From the NCBI GenBank assembly GCA_013420905.1, contig JAAXNY010000005.1:2914001-2978000 (forward strand): 64,000 nucleotides of DNA, given 5' to 3'. Below are positions 36,320 to 46,996 of this stretch, in pieces (positions within the stretch are counted from its first letter, which is position 1; every line of letters begins with the position of its first letter). The notes under the pieces are model-generated. The model saw only the letters and a program-made list of their open reading frames with translations, was not told the origin of the DNA and ran no database searches. The DNA comes from Collybia mongolica (taxonomy: Eukaryota; Basidiomycota; Agaricomycetes; Agaricales; Clitocybaceae). The position numbers were made by a program, and so were the translations under genes.

Positions 36320-37206
36320 ATGATCAACTACATCTTGCTTGTTTCTCGACAAGGTCCGTTTCTTACCCGGTCAGGTCTTAGACACAAAACACATCACACG
36401 ATCTGTCCTAGGCAAAGTCCGTCTCGCAAAATGGTTCACGACCATGCCACCCAAGGCGAAGGCTAAGATTGTTAAAGATGTGACCCAGCTGGTTCTTGCC
36501 CGACGGACGCGCATGTGCAACTTCCTCGAGTACAAAGGTATGGCTATCGTCTTAGCTGCTGGACTTGAAGACGGTTATGGCGCAAGTTTTGAGATTGCCT
36601 TGCACGTAGTGCTTTTTCTGGCTTGTTCTCACTCCTAGCAGCACCTGGACCCAATCTAATCTCGATTTTAGACACTAAGGTTGTGTACCGCCGCTACGCC
36701 TCTTTGTTTTTTGTCTGCGGCATCGGCTCCTCAGATAATGAGCTGGTGACGTTGGAGATAATCCATCGATATGTGGAAGTTTTGGATAGATATTTCGGGA
36801 ACGTGAGTAGCGGCTAATCATATATGTCGTTCTTTGGGCTGATGCTACGGATGTAGGTGTGTGAATTGGACCTGTAAGGAGTATTCAACTCCAACGAGGC
36901 TGTCAGCTGACTTGTAGGTCAGGATTTTCAATTTTCAGAAAGCATATGCGGTTTGTCACAGCCCCATTGTTCGTGGCCTTATCCCTGACGTTACTGCCTG
37001 CCAGATTTTGGATGAGCTCATCATATCTGGGGAGCTGCAGGAATCGTCGAAGAAATCCGTGCTTCGAGTGGTCTGTCATATTTTATATAGAGCATTAAGC
37101 CTGCTCTGTCTGACATAATTGGCGCTAGGTGACGCAGTCGGACACTGTCGAGGAACAAGAGAATGCCGAAGACACGATGGCTCGGTTAGGCTCACGAAGT
37201 GGTTAG
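36320..37206 (+). CDS. APS1: AP-1 clathrin adaptor complex sigma subunit
   Basis: Seven exons (36320-36353, 36412-36537, 36672-36802, 36857-36873, 36923-36950, 37005-37070, 37129-37206) join to 159 residues, the standard sigma length. [60 protein letters not shown] and the [19 protein letters not shown] helix are diagnostic of sigma-1. The subunit stabilises the adaptor core that recruits clathrin at the trans-Golgi network and endosomes. Exon 4 is 17 nt and exon 5 is 28 nt. Confidence 0.96.
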
Positions 37207-37308
37207 AAGCATCTTACATTTTTCTATTCACGAATGCATTGTAAACACTTGGTATATTTTTGTTTTGCTTCTTCAAGGTCCGATGGCGTAAGATGACTTC
37301 AAGAAGGT

Positions 37309-38137
37309 CTACATGGGAGGGGATGAGAGGTATTTCATGTACCTAATGTGGTTCTGTTTGGCACATGGTAAAAAGTTCCTGTTTAATAGACCATACGTTC
37401 TCGCAACGTGATAATGACCTTGGCATTCATACAGTTTGAATGATCGTGATGGGAGTTCCCAAAGACAGCAACTGTGACCGTCTTTAGAACGCCCTTTGAG
37501 CCATACCTGGCGTGTGCCACCCACGGTTGGAGAAAGAGGTGCGATTTTAGTTACCATTGGATCTGTATAGGACGAAATCGTTCCCCATGACAGCTGTTTC
37601 GGCTGGGTATTTACGAACGTCGGGACAACATGCAGAGTGGTGCGCATGGACCGTTGTGATGCAATGGGTATTATTATGGTCCTTACTCCAAGTATGACAT
37701 TTAAGAAGGGATGACTCGCTTGGCTGCCGAATCGAGAAAATGAGGTGATGGAATTGGAGGGTGCAGACTGCTCGGAAGGCGACAAACCCGTCACGGAGGA
37801 GATCTGCACAAATTTATTCAAAGAGAGAGACTATTTTTTTTTTTTTGCTCTTTCTACCTCGCTCGGCTGGTTGCGCAGATGTGTGCCGATGGGGTGACAT
37901 ACGGAAAATTTACGGATGGATGTATTAGAGGGCGGGGATAACGAGACAGTTGTTGCGGTAGAGGAGCAGGTACGCCCGGAAGAGAAGGTAAGGTAAGGTA
38001 AGGTCGTAAACAGAGGGTTGGACCAAGTTTGGGAGTGGATCCATAAAATAGGGTTTTCCGCGTGTTTCCGCTGGATTTCCGACAACGACTCCGAGCAGCC
38101 GTCCCGATTTGGACGTGGAGACAGGCTTATCGTCCAA
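37309..38137 (-). CDS. Hypothetical protein, model uncertain
   Basis: A long minus-strand frame (37821-37309) contains QVWLKGRSKDGHSCCLWELP followed by SRSFKLYECQGHYHVARTYG, which looks like real protein but matches nothing I can name. A possible first exon starts at 38137 (MDDKPVSTSKSGRLLGVVVG) and could splice from a GTTTAC donor at 38011 to GTGCAG before 37803, but this 208-bp intron is unusually long for this window. Additional introns are possible near the 3' end. Treat the span and exon structure as provisional. The gene lies between APS1 (convergent) and the divergent GLN1. Confidence 0.4.
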
Positions 38138-38266
38138 TCATATTCGAGTAAACAACCAACAATAGCGCATCGCCGCCCCCTTTAAGGCTTCAAAACCACT
38201 GTACTGTTTCTTCAAAAAAAAACACATTCTGCAGTACATCCTCTATTCCTCTCTCCTTCTTCTAGA

Positions 38267-39549
38267 ATGTCCCACCTATACCGTAACGATCTCCTAGCCC
38301 CTTTCCTTGCCCTTCCCCAGGGTGACAAAATCCAGGCCGAATGTATGTCTGTCTCACTTACCTCCGGTTATTCTCTAACATCGCCCGGACAGATGTTTGG
38401 ATTGACGGCGAAGGTGGTCTTCGTTCAAAGACTACGGTTCGTTCTTGTCGTGATCAGCGGTGACGCCCAGTCCCTAAATTCTTCTCGTAGACTGTTAGCA
38501 AAAAAGTAACGGACATCGGCCAACTCCGAATTTGGGACTTTGATGGTTCATCTACCAACCAAGCCCCTGGTCACGATTCAGACGTCTACCTCCGTCCCGC
38601 CGCCATATTTAAGGATCCTTTCCGTGGCGGTGACAACATCATTGTTCTCGCTGAAACCTATAACAACGATGGGACACCTAACCGAACAAATTACCGGCAC
38701 CACGCCAAGAAGGTTATGGATCAGGCCAAAGACGAAGAACCCTGGTTCGGCCTTGAGCAGGAGTATACGTTATTGGACTATGATGGCACCCCTTATGGCT
38801 GGCCCAAAGGCGGGTTTCCCGCTCCCCAGGGCCCGTATTACTGCGGAGCCGGTACGTCATATATTGATCGCTTAAGCACGTCCGTTTTCTCACATTCTTC
38901 ATGAACATAGGCACTGGGAAAGTCTTCGCCCGCGACCTCATTGAGGCTCACTATCGCGCCTGCCTATATGCTGGCATCAATATAAGTGGAATCAATGCTG
39001 AAGTGATGCCATCGCAGTGGGAGTTCCAGGTTGGTCCTTGTGAAGGTATTTCGATGGGTGATCACCTGTGGATGGCCCGATATCTTCTGGTCAGGATTGC
39101 CGAGCAGTGGGCAGTCAAGGTGTCGTTCCACCCCAAACCTCTTCAAGGGGATTGGAACGGAGCAGGGTGTCATTCCAACTATAGTACCAAGGCCATGCGT
39201 GAGCCTGGAGGGATGAAGGTGATTGAGGCTGCAATTGAGAAGTTGTCGAAGAAGCACGACGAGCACATTGCCGTCTACGGTGATGACAACGACATGAGGC
39301 TGACAGGTCTCCATGAAACTGGTCACATCGGTGCTTTCAGTTCCGGTGTCGCCAACCGAGCCGCCTCGATTCGTGTGCCTCGACATGTTGCAGCGCAGGG
39401 ATACGGCTATATGGAGGATCGACGACCAGCTTCCAATATCGGTATGTGGTAACCTCTGTGAAATTTTTTCGCCGCATTGACTGTCTGCCTTTGAAGATCC
39501 CTATCGTGTAACCGGCATTCTTGTTGAGACTACTGTCCTCGACAAATAG
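38267..39549 (+). CDS. GLN1: Glutamine synthetase, eukaryotic type II
   Basis: Five exons (38267-38342, 38393-38436, 38491-38851, 38911-39441, 39497-39549) join to 354 residues, the normal fungal length. Signature segments include [61 protein letters not shown] (ATP-binding region) and [12 protein letters not shown]. The enzyme condenses ammonium with glutamate using ATP and is the central cytosolic entry point of nitrogen assimilation. No riboswitch-like or other special leader is evident. Confidence 0.97.
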
Positions 39550-39786
39550 AGATGTGTACATATCTGGAGAATTAGTTAGAAGTAATAGAGAGCATCATGG
39601 ACATTTATTTATCTCTCCAATGGAATACTATTCATTGCAAATTTTTCGGAAGTACTCGCCATTTTCCTTGCCAATAAATTGCATGAAAGCTTTACCTCGA
39701 CGGCTAGATTACCGGTCCGTATCCGGGCCGCTCGACATATCAAAAGGTGCCCAGGTTGAACAAAGGTAGCACGAAGTTGAACCGCC

Positions 39787-41816
39787 ATGGAGGATTTCGC
39801 CGACAGAACGCCATTTTCTGAAAATCCGTTGGAAACAAGAGACGACCTTGCCAAGTTCTTAAAAGAACTACTTGATCCATTAACTGCACACACATCACCT
39901 GGGGGGGCTAGAATCCATCTAGGCCACACGGGTACTCATTACGATGAAGCGGCTGCTCAGTTAGAGGGCTTCTCGCGCCCAATCTGGGGTTTGGCTGCAC
40001 TGCTAGGTGGAGGTGGCGATTATGAAGGAACCAAGAGATGGGTCGACGGGTTCACAAATGGGAGCAACCCCCAAAGTGGGGAGTTCTGGGGTAACATGCG
40101 TGACAGAGATCAGCGCATGGTCGAGTGCTCTGCCATCGGATTCTCGATAGCTGTAGCCAAGGAGAAGCTCTGGGATCCGTTGAGTCCAGAAGCGAAGGTA
40201 AATTTCGAAAATTGGCTGGGAGGAATGAACGACAAGGAAATGCCGAACACTAATTGGCTTTGGTTCCGGGTACGTATTGGGGTTACCAAGTCGATATACA
40301 CTTTACTGACTTCAAGACGTCGTGATTCCAGGTGTTCTCGAACCTTGGATTGTCAAAAGCAGGCTCCCCGCGATTTGATGCAAAACGGATGAAGGCCGAT
40401 CTCGACCATCTCGATACGTTCTACATCGGCAGGGGTTGGTCACGCGATGGCCCCGAGGGCGTGATTCAACTGGACTACTATTCTTCATCTTTTGCGATTC
40501 AATTTGCCCAGTTGGCATATTCGAAGCTCGCCCAAGCAGAGGATCCAAAACGATGTGAAGAGTACAGGAACCGGGCTCGCCAGTTTGCTTTGGACTTTGT
40601 TCATTACTTTGATGCTGAAGGTAAGTTTTGAGCTATATCAACGCCGAAAGCAATGAAATCAACGATATATGTAGGGCGCGCGATTCCTTTTGGACGTAGC
40701 ATGACGTACCGGTTCGCGATGTCTTCATTCTGGGGTGCGCTGGCCTTCGCAGATGTAGAGCTCCCAGCGCCGCTCACATGGGGCGTGGTCAAAGGACTAC
40801 AATTGCGGAACATCCGCTACTGGGCAAAACAGGCAGGCTCGTACGGTCCTGATGGAACATTAACCATCGGGTACTGCTACCCCAACCACAACATGACTGA
40901 GAACTACAATTCCCCCGGATCCCCCTACTGGTGTTGCAAATCATTCGTAACGCTCTCTCTCCCAGAAACCCATCCATTCTGGGCAGCCAAAGAAGAACAA
41001 TACCCGAAAGCCCTGCTCGCAACTACCAAGGCTCTGAGCTACCCTCTGCACATCATGACGAATATTGGAGGTCATACTTACCTTTTATCATCTGGACAAC
41101 AGTGTTCATACCCAGTGAAGCAGAGTGCAGCCAAATACGGAAAGCTTGCCTATTCCTCGGCATTCGGCTATAGCGTACCAGTCGGAAACGGAACTCTGGA
41201 GGAGCTGGGTGGCGATAATACGCTCGCTCTGAGTGACGACAGTGGGGAGACGTGGAAATGCAGACGGGCTACCAAAGAAGCAAGGATCGAGGACGGCAAA
41301 TGGCTGAGGTCGATGTGGTATCCATGGAAAGATGTGGAGGTCGAGACATGGCTAGTGCCTCCTCAGGAAGACTCGCCGTTATGGCACTTGCGTGTGCATA
41401 GAATCAAGACCAAGAGAGAATTGTCTTCAGCGGAGGGCGGGTTCGCAATATACGGACAAGCCAAGAGCGGGAGGGCGTTGGAACCTTCGACTGGAGAAGA
41501 GTTTGGCACATACGAGAATGGAGGCGAGGGAAGGGCCGCATCCAAGGCTGGTGTGTCGGGGATTGTGGATATAGGCGCTGCTGGTCGCAAGGCAAAGGCA
41601 TTGAGGACGGATGCGAATACTAACTTGATGGTTCCACGGGCTGTTCTGCCGACTCTCATGCAGGACCACCAGGCGAGCGAGAAAAACGTTTGGCTTGTGA
41701 CTGCTGTTTTTGCATTGCCGTGCGTTGGGAAAGAGGTGGGTGCCAGGGCAGGCTGGACCAGTGAATGGGAGAAGCGCCCCAAGGTACCCAAGGAAATCGC
41801 GGCGTTGATGGTTTAG
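39787..41816 (+). CDS. DUF2264 domain protein (alpha/alpha-barrel, putative glycoside-active)
   Basis: Three exons (39787-40269, 40332-40620, 40675-41816) join to 637 residues. The N-terminal [20 protein letters not shown], the core [20 protein letters not shown] and the [15 protein letters not shown] motif match the DUF2264 family found in bacteria and fungi. The long C-terminal part (residues about 400-637) resembles the beta-rich second half seen in family members. No signal peptide is evident. DUF2264 proteins are thought to have a toroidal fold like unsaturated glucuronyl hydrolases, so carbohydrate action is possible but unproven. The ATG lies 237 bp after the stop of GLN1, same strand. 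Confidence 0.85.
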
Positions 41817-42391
41817 AGGGACTATGGGACATATAGCAAGAAAGCCACACCTATGTATTTAGTGTTATTATATATATCAAAGGTGAGGTTCCTCATCGTG
41901 CTTACCTTTCCATAGTTTTCAGGGGAGTTAAGAATTATGAGGGGCCAAAGGAAAGTTCCATTGCTCGTAGTAACCCACCTTTTGCAAGGACATTGAAAGG
42001 ACTTGTGGTTGATAAAGTACAAGCAAAAACTGGGAGGTGGGATAAGGAACTACGAAGTGGTGTGGCTCATGGTGGTTGTTAAAAGGAGTGCGGACTTTCA
42101 AAGGCTTGAACAGCGGCTCTCCATGTGGTCCATGCGCGCGAGAGATAACGCGTCAGAGAGATAAGTAACACATCTCCCTTATCCATATGCCACACATGAT
42201 AGACGGGACAATTGTCAAGTCTAGACCCAGATATACTGAAGGGTTTCAAACGATAACCTAATAATGGTAATGAAGTACGAATATGTATACCACAAAGAAG
42301 CACGGTCATACCCACAGCCATTGGCTGAGAATATCGTCTATGCACCCAGGATAGAGAACCAATGTGTGGAGGATAAGAGCTCACACGTCCA
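41817..42391. other. Convergent intergenic region
   Basis: About 575 bases between the 3' ends of the DUF2264 gene and the J-protein gene. It is A/T rich around 41830-42030. A minus-strand frame overlapping its right part is a shadow of the neighbouring gene. Nothing else is seen. Confidence 0.5.
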
Positions 42392-43715
42392 TTAACGCTT
42401 TTTGGTACCTTTCCTCCTTTTTCCGCCCGCCATTGTAGTAGGCATACGCGCCACTTTCCCATTCCCATTGGCACTCTCCCGGTTAGGAGTGGATGTCCCA
42501 CTGCTGGGCACGTCAGAGCCTGAGACAGAAGAGTCGTCGTCGTCAAACGGATCTTGCGTAGCGGCACCGGAGGTAATGATTCCTTTTCCAGTGGCTTTTT
42601 TGAAGGCCCATCGAGCAGCCGTGAAAGGCCATGTGCTCGTGAACACAGGGTAGACGACAGAGGTTACGTCGAGGAGATGCATGTCACCTGTGGGGTCAAG
42701 CTGAGAGGAAGATTTAATCAAGTCGCGAAAGAATGTGTCATGTTCGGCACGCACAAGGTAGACGTTTTGGCCTTCGACAACCATTTCAATCCATCTATTG
42801 CTGATACCTTCTTCACTCTGCCCACCGACATTAACTTTCACCTGAACTATATCAGTACTGAGGCGACCAACATTGAGGTGTGAGCTCACCTTTCTCTGGC
42901 CCTCATTTGGAATTAACTTGGGCCCCCAAGCAGCAGCCTTCGCTTCTCTGGTAAATCGCTCTATGCGCTCGATATCACGCTTATAATTCATGCGTTCGAC
43001 AAGGAGTTGCAGACCCGATGTTAAAACAGCCAAAAACACAAGGACAGACTAAGGGATTGGAGAATGACGATATTAATGAACGAGGATGGTGCCAAGAAAC
43101 ACAAATTGAGGGTGAACGCACCCCTAAACCAGGGCGGAAGCGCTGGTAATAGTAACCTGTGCCTCTCCACTTCGGTACCCCATTCTTGTAGAAGAAGTCA
43201 TAACGTTTACGCCCCTCTTTTTTCCTCAAGATCGTTGCGACGACTCCGAGGCGAGCAAACCGCTGATGTATACCTTTAACGCCGGGATTTTTATCAGGAC
43301 TGTGAGATTGCAATGTCCTAGTCAGGCTGGAAGCGACGGAGGTGAATGGTGGCAACTCACTGGAGTTGCATACTCATTTTGCGGTAGGCCTTCGAGATTT
43401 CTGCAGTTGAAGCGGTGGGGGGGATGTCCAACCATGAGTAGAACGTCGTCCCCTTTCCCTCGGCGGCCTCGACCTCGCTAACCAGATCGAATATCTCATA
43501 ATCTTCCTAGCAGAAACAAATGTCATAGACATCAGCTCCGAAGTGCAGGGCGCGCAACAGCGTGACATACTTTTTCCCAACTAAACGTGTCCACATGTCA
43601 GCGATGACCACACCAGCTTTGAAGAAGATAGATAAAGGAAAAGGAAAGAGCACACGCACGCGATGACGGTCGTTGCCAGAACGGCCAAAAAAGCGAACAA
43701 GAAAAAGAGCTTCAT
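42392..43715 (-). CDS. ERJ5: ER membrane J-domain protein, Erj5-like
   Basis: Six exons (43715-43660, 43580-43571, 43506-43361, 43299-43122, 43048-42890, 42841-42392) join to 332 residues. A signal peptide (MKLFFLFAFLAVLATTVIAW) is completed by a 10-nt exon. It is followed by EDYEIFDLVSEVEAAEGKGT, the J domain with HPDKNPGVKG (HPD motif, split by an intron), and YDFFYKNGVPKWRGTGYYYQ, the segment characteristic of Erj5. A membrane span follows (VLVFLAVLTSGLQLLV), then a cytosolic tail ending KRRKGTKKR. Erj5 is an Hsp70 co-chaperone helping ER protein folding homeostasis. Confidence 0.93.
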
Positions 43716-44026
43716 GGCGAAGCTGCAGCTGTTCGCAAAGTCGCAGAAACAGAGAAAGACTAGTTGTAGCAAGTTTGCCAGCGGAATCAACTCCCTGGCC
43801 CCACGTGATACGCCGATCCGGTCAAACCTTCGGCTAATTCTGTCAAATGATTACCCCTGGCTTGCAGCACAATTGCGAGCCTCCAAATTTCGAACGTCTT
43901 CTATCTTTCGATTCCAGCTCAAACAGACGTCTTGCACGCTTCGACGCCTCAACCCGAATTAAAAAATAAAATAAACAGAAACATAAGAAGCGTTCCATTT
44001 GGCGTATCACCAGCTTTCAACCCTTA

Positions 44027-46536
44027 ATGCCCCCGCGTCGCCGCTGCCCAACCTGTGGGTCGAAGCAATGGCACAAGGAGCCATCGAGTGGGCTCATCGC
44101 GTGTAGTGAGGGACACGTCCTCCAAGTACGTATGGGACATACCTTGCCTCCCTTGAGCCTCAGCTAACCTACTCGAATGGTACGACGCACCGATCGCGCA
44201 CAGAACTACCGCAATGAGGCGACCGAAGCAGAAGAGATGGGTCCACACGCACTGCGCAAACGCACGCTGAAGAGTGGGCGTAAAAAGAAGGAGAACACGA
44301 GCAGGGCTGATCCCAGATGTCCGTTTTAGCGTTTTAGCACCCCTGAGTTGAGTATGCGCTGATGTCAGGTCCGGCTATTGCAGTGTATCATGGCGCACGC
44401 GCGCGCTTCCACTACTTTGAATGTCTGCAACTTATCCTCCGGAAACAAATTGTTGCTTTGACTAAGCTATGGGACCTGCCCCCGGAATTCGAGGTGCGTC
44501 CGTTCCGAGTCGCTGTGAGGCTGATACTCAAGGCGCGTCTCGCAGATCGTGTGCAGGGATGTGTGGGCACTGCACCTCGATCTTCTACCGAACCCTCTGC
44601 CTGCGGATCCACACCATTCTGCGCTGGGGGAGAATGCCGAAGGGGTTGGGGACGGGAACGTATCCCAGGAGGGGGGCGACGTGAAGGAGAAGGATGCGGG
44701 CAGGGCGCCAACACCAGAATCTCAGATGTCGAACTCACCTGTGCCACCGGGTGAAGATGGGAAGGAAAGGGAGGCTGTAAGTACGGACGAAGGGGGTGAG
44801 AACGAGGATGGAGATGGCGAGGAAAACACAGACGAGGAAGATGAGGAACTTGCCGCATTGCTACAGCAAAACTCGGACGCGTCTTCATCGTCTGATTCCT
44901 CTTCTGAGGACGAGAGCGACATCGAGAAGGGCCAGAAAACCAAGCTTAAGAAGGCCAAAAAGGGGAAAGAAAAGGATGGCTTCGGGGGAAAAGGAAAGAA
45001 AAAGAAGGGCCGCCACGTTTACGAGAGCCCCGCTAGTACGCTCGCCGTGCTCATCATCGCTTTCTGGACACTACGCATCCCGGTACTGGCACGGGATCTA
45101 ATACGGTGGGCGGCCGTCTTGTTCCTGGTCCCCTTTTTCCCCTGGCTCACTACTGTACACAGATTAATCGAATCCTACGACCTTCCTTATCTCGACCCAA
45201 TTGCGCGACATATTATCCCCGAGAGTATGTCTATGCACTTGACGAAGCACAACATACAGGCTCTGTCACCCTATGTATGTCCCCTTGGCACACCAATTAC
45301 ATGACGTAGTTTAATTGGGCATAGCACTCCCCTGATACGATGACGTTGCACGCGCTCGCGTCGCGTCTCTCGAAGCTGCTATATTCTAACTATGGGATCT
45401 TCACGCCTGAGGCCAACGCGGCGCCTATATTGTGGAGGGTCACGGAACAGGGGCTGGGTGGGACCCGTGCGCGCCATCTACCTTCATTGTCGAGGACATC
45501 CCTTTAACCATGCGTTGCCTCGCCAGCGGTGCTCTACAGCCTTATAAAGCGCCTCGCGCAGATTCTCTCGCTTCCATTGACGCTACATAATACGCTCGCC
45601 CCTGAGCTTGCACAGCTGAGGCCGCGTGACCCTTCGGGCCATAATTATGACAACATCCCGCCGGAGGTTGGCTTTGCGGCAGCAGGGGTAGTTGTGCTAA
45701 AAATGGTGTATGGGCTGGACGGACGGAAGCGGTAGGTGCGTCTTATGTCTTGGGTGGGTGATATGCTCATGACAGACTGATATAATATATCCGTGTTCTG
45801 TCTCATTGGGTGAACCTTGTATTACACTACTCGGTTGGTTGGATACATGATTATTACGGTACATGCTCTATGGTTAGAGTGCCGAGGAACGCGGATGATG
45901 CGGCGTGTGCATTGCCCAGGATGGACGAATACTTGGAGGGGTTGAAGAAGCTGGATGCTACCGATAAAGCAACAAGGGATGCGGCGTTCGACTCCCGAAG
46001 GCCAATGTGGGTACCGATCTGAAACTCGAGCTTGGTACTGATTAGGTTGGTTGGGTAGATGCATGGCAGATCTGGGTGAGGAGATGACAGATGCCTATCT
46101 GGACTTTTGCGAGCGGGCTCTGCTGCCGGGTGATGGGGGTTAGTATGATTGGAAAGCTAGGTGGAACTCGGCTGATGGAATGTTTGCAGCGGAAGACGTG
46201 CTACTTGCAAACTACTTTCCTTTACGGAAGGCGAGCCGTGACGATCTGAATGAGGCTGGGCCGATGAGAGGGGAGGGAAAGGAGGATAGACGTTCAGCGA
46301 CAGAGATGGGGGATGAGGGACTGCGGCCTGGAGAGGGGTATCGGATGTACAATTCACGGGATGTGATGGGGACGGTAGGGGTGGAGTACGAAACGGTGCT
46401 GAGGCGGGGGGCGGGGTGGACGGGGGTCGAGGAGGAGTATCTGGGGGGCGTAGTAGAGAAGTACGAGCGACGGATGATGCGATGGTGGGCACGTGAGGGA
46501 CGTCCGCACGGCGAGGGCGGCGATGACACGTGGTGA
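44027..46536 (+). CDS. RRN7: RNA polymerase I core factor subunit Rrn7 (TAF1B / TFIIB-like)
   Basis: Ten exons (44027-44125, 44204-44318, 44384-44493, 44546-45105, 45163-45274, 45325-45466, 45527-45731, 45878-46006, 46059-46138, 46190-46536) join to 632 residues. The N-terminal zinc ribbon is RRRCPTCGSKQWHKEPSSGL with the second pair in IACSEGH. LYHGARARFHYFECLQLILR begins the cyclin-fold part, interrupted by a long acidic and lysine-rich insertion (residues about 150-275). ESPASTLAVLIIAFWTLRIP and LIESYDLPYLDP belong to the second part. Rrn7 acts in the Pol I core factor that positions polymerase at the rDNA promoter. The intron 45106-45162 is 57 bp without stops, so it could be mistaken for coding. 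Confidence 0.9.
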
Positions 46537-46996
46537 GATCGAAGATGACATCATGCTGCACGTGTTGGGAGGCGTTGGTCCCAACTCGGGCTTTTCAGCG
46601 TATAGCATTCAATTCAAAAACCATTCAAAGCCATACAACGTGCGATTGCAAACACTGGAGACGCCTAGCAACACGCATGTCGAACGGCGCACAAGCTTTG
46701 GCTATTATTATCCTGTGAGAAGTGGGTGTGATGTGACGGGTGTGACCGGCTGACACTTGAGACAAGTGGGCGGCAGAGATTTGTGAACGTTGGCAAAAGT
46801 TGTGATTGTTTTTCTGGCGTCAGTCGTTCCCTTTGCCCTTCTTACACTCCTTTTTCCTTTCACAAAAAAAAAAACACAAATAATCTCCTTCCTCAGTAAG
46901 TTTGGCTTCAATTCATTTTCCTTGTATCCATCTAACCATCACGTTTTGAGCTGCTTTCTCTAATGCCAATTTGATTCTTCAACCGCAAATTCCACC

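Noticed and set aside
37986..38006. Tandem GGTAAG repeats
   Set aside because: A four-copy simple repeat; it resembles repeated splice donors only on the plus strand, where no gene is present.
44412..44958. Long minus-strand frames opposite RRN7
   Set aside because: They are antisense shadows of the acidic and GC-rich insertion of RRN7 and encode low-complexity Pro/Ser sequence.
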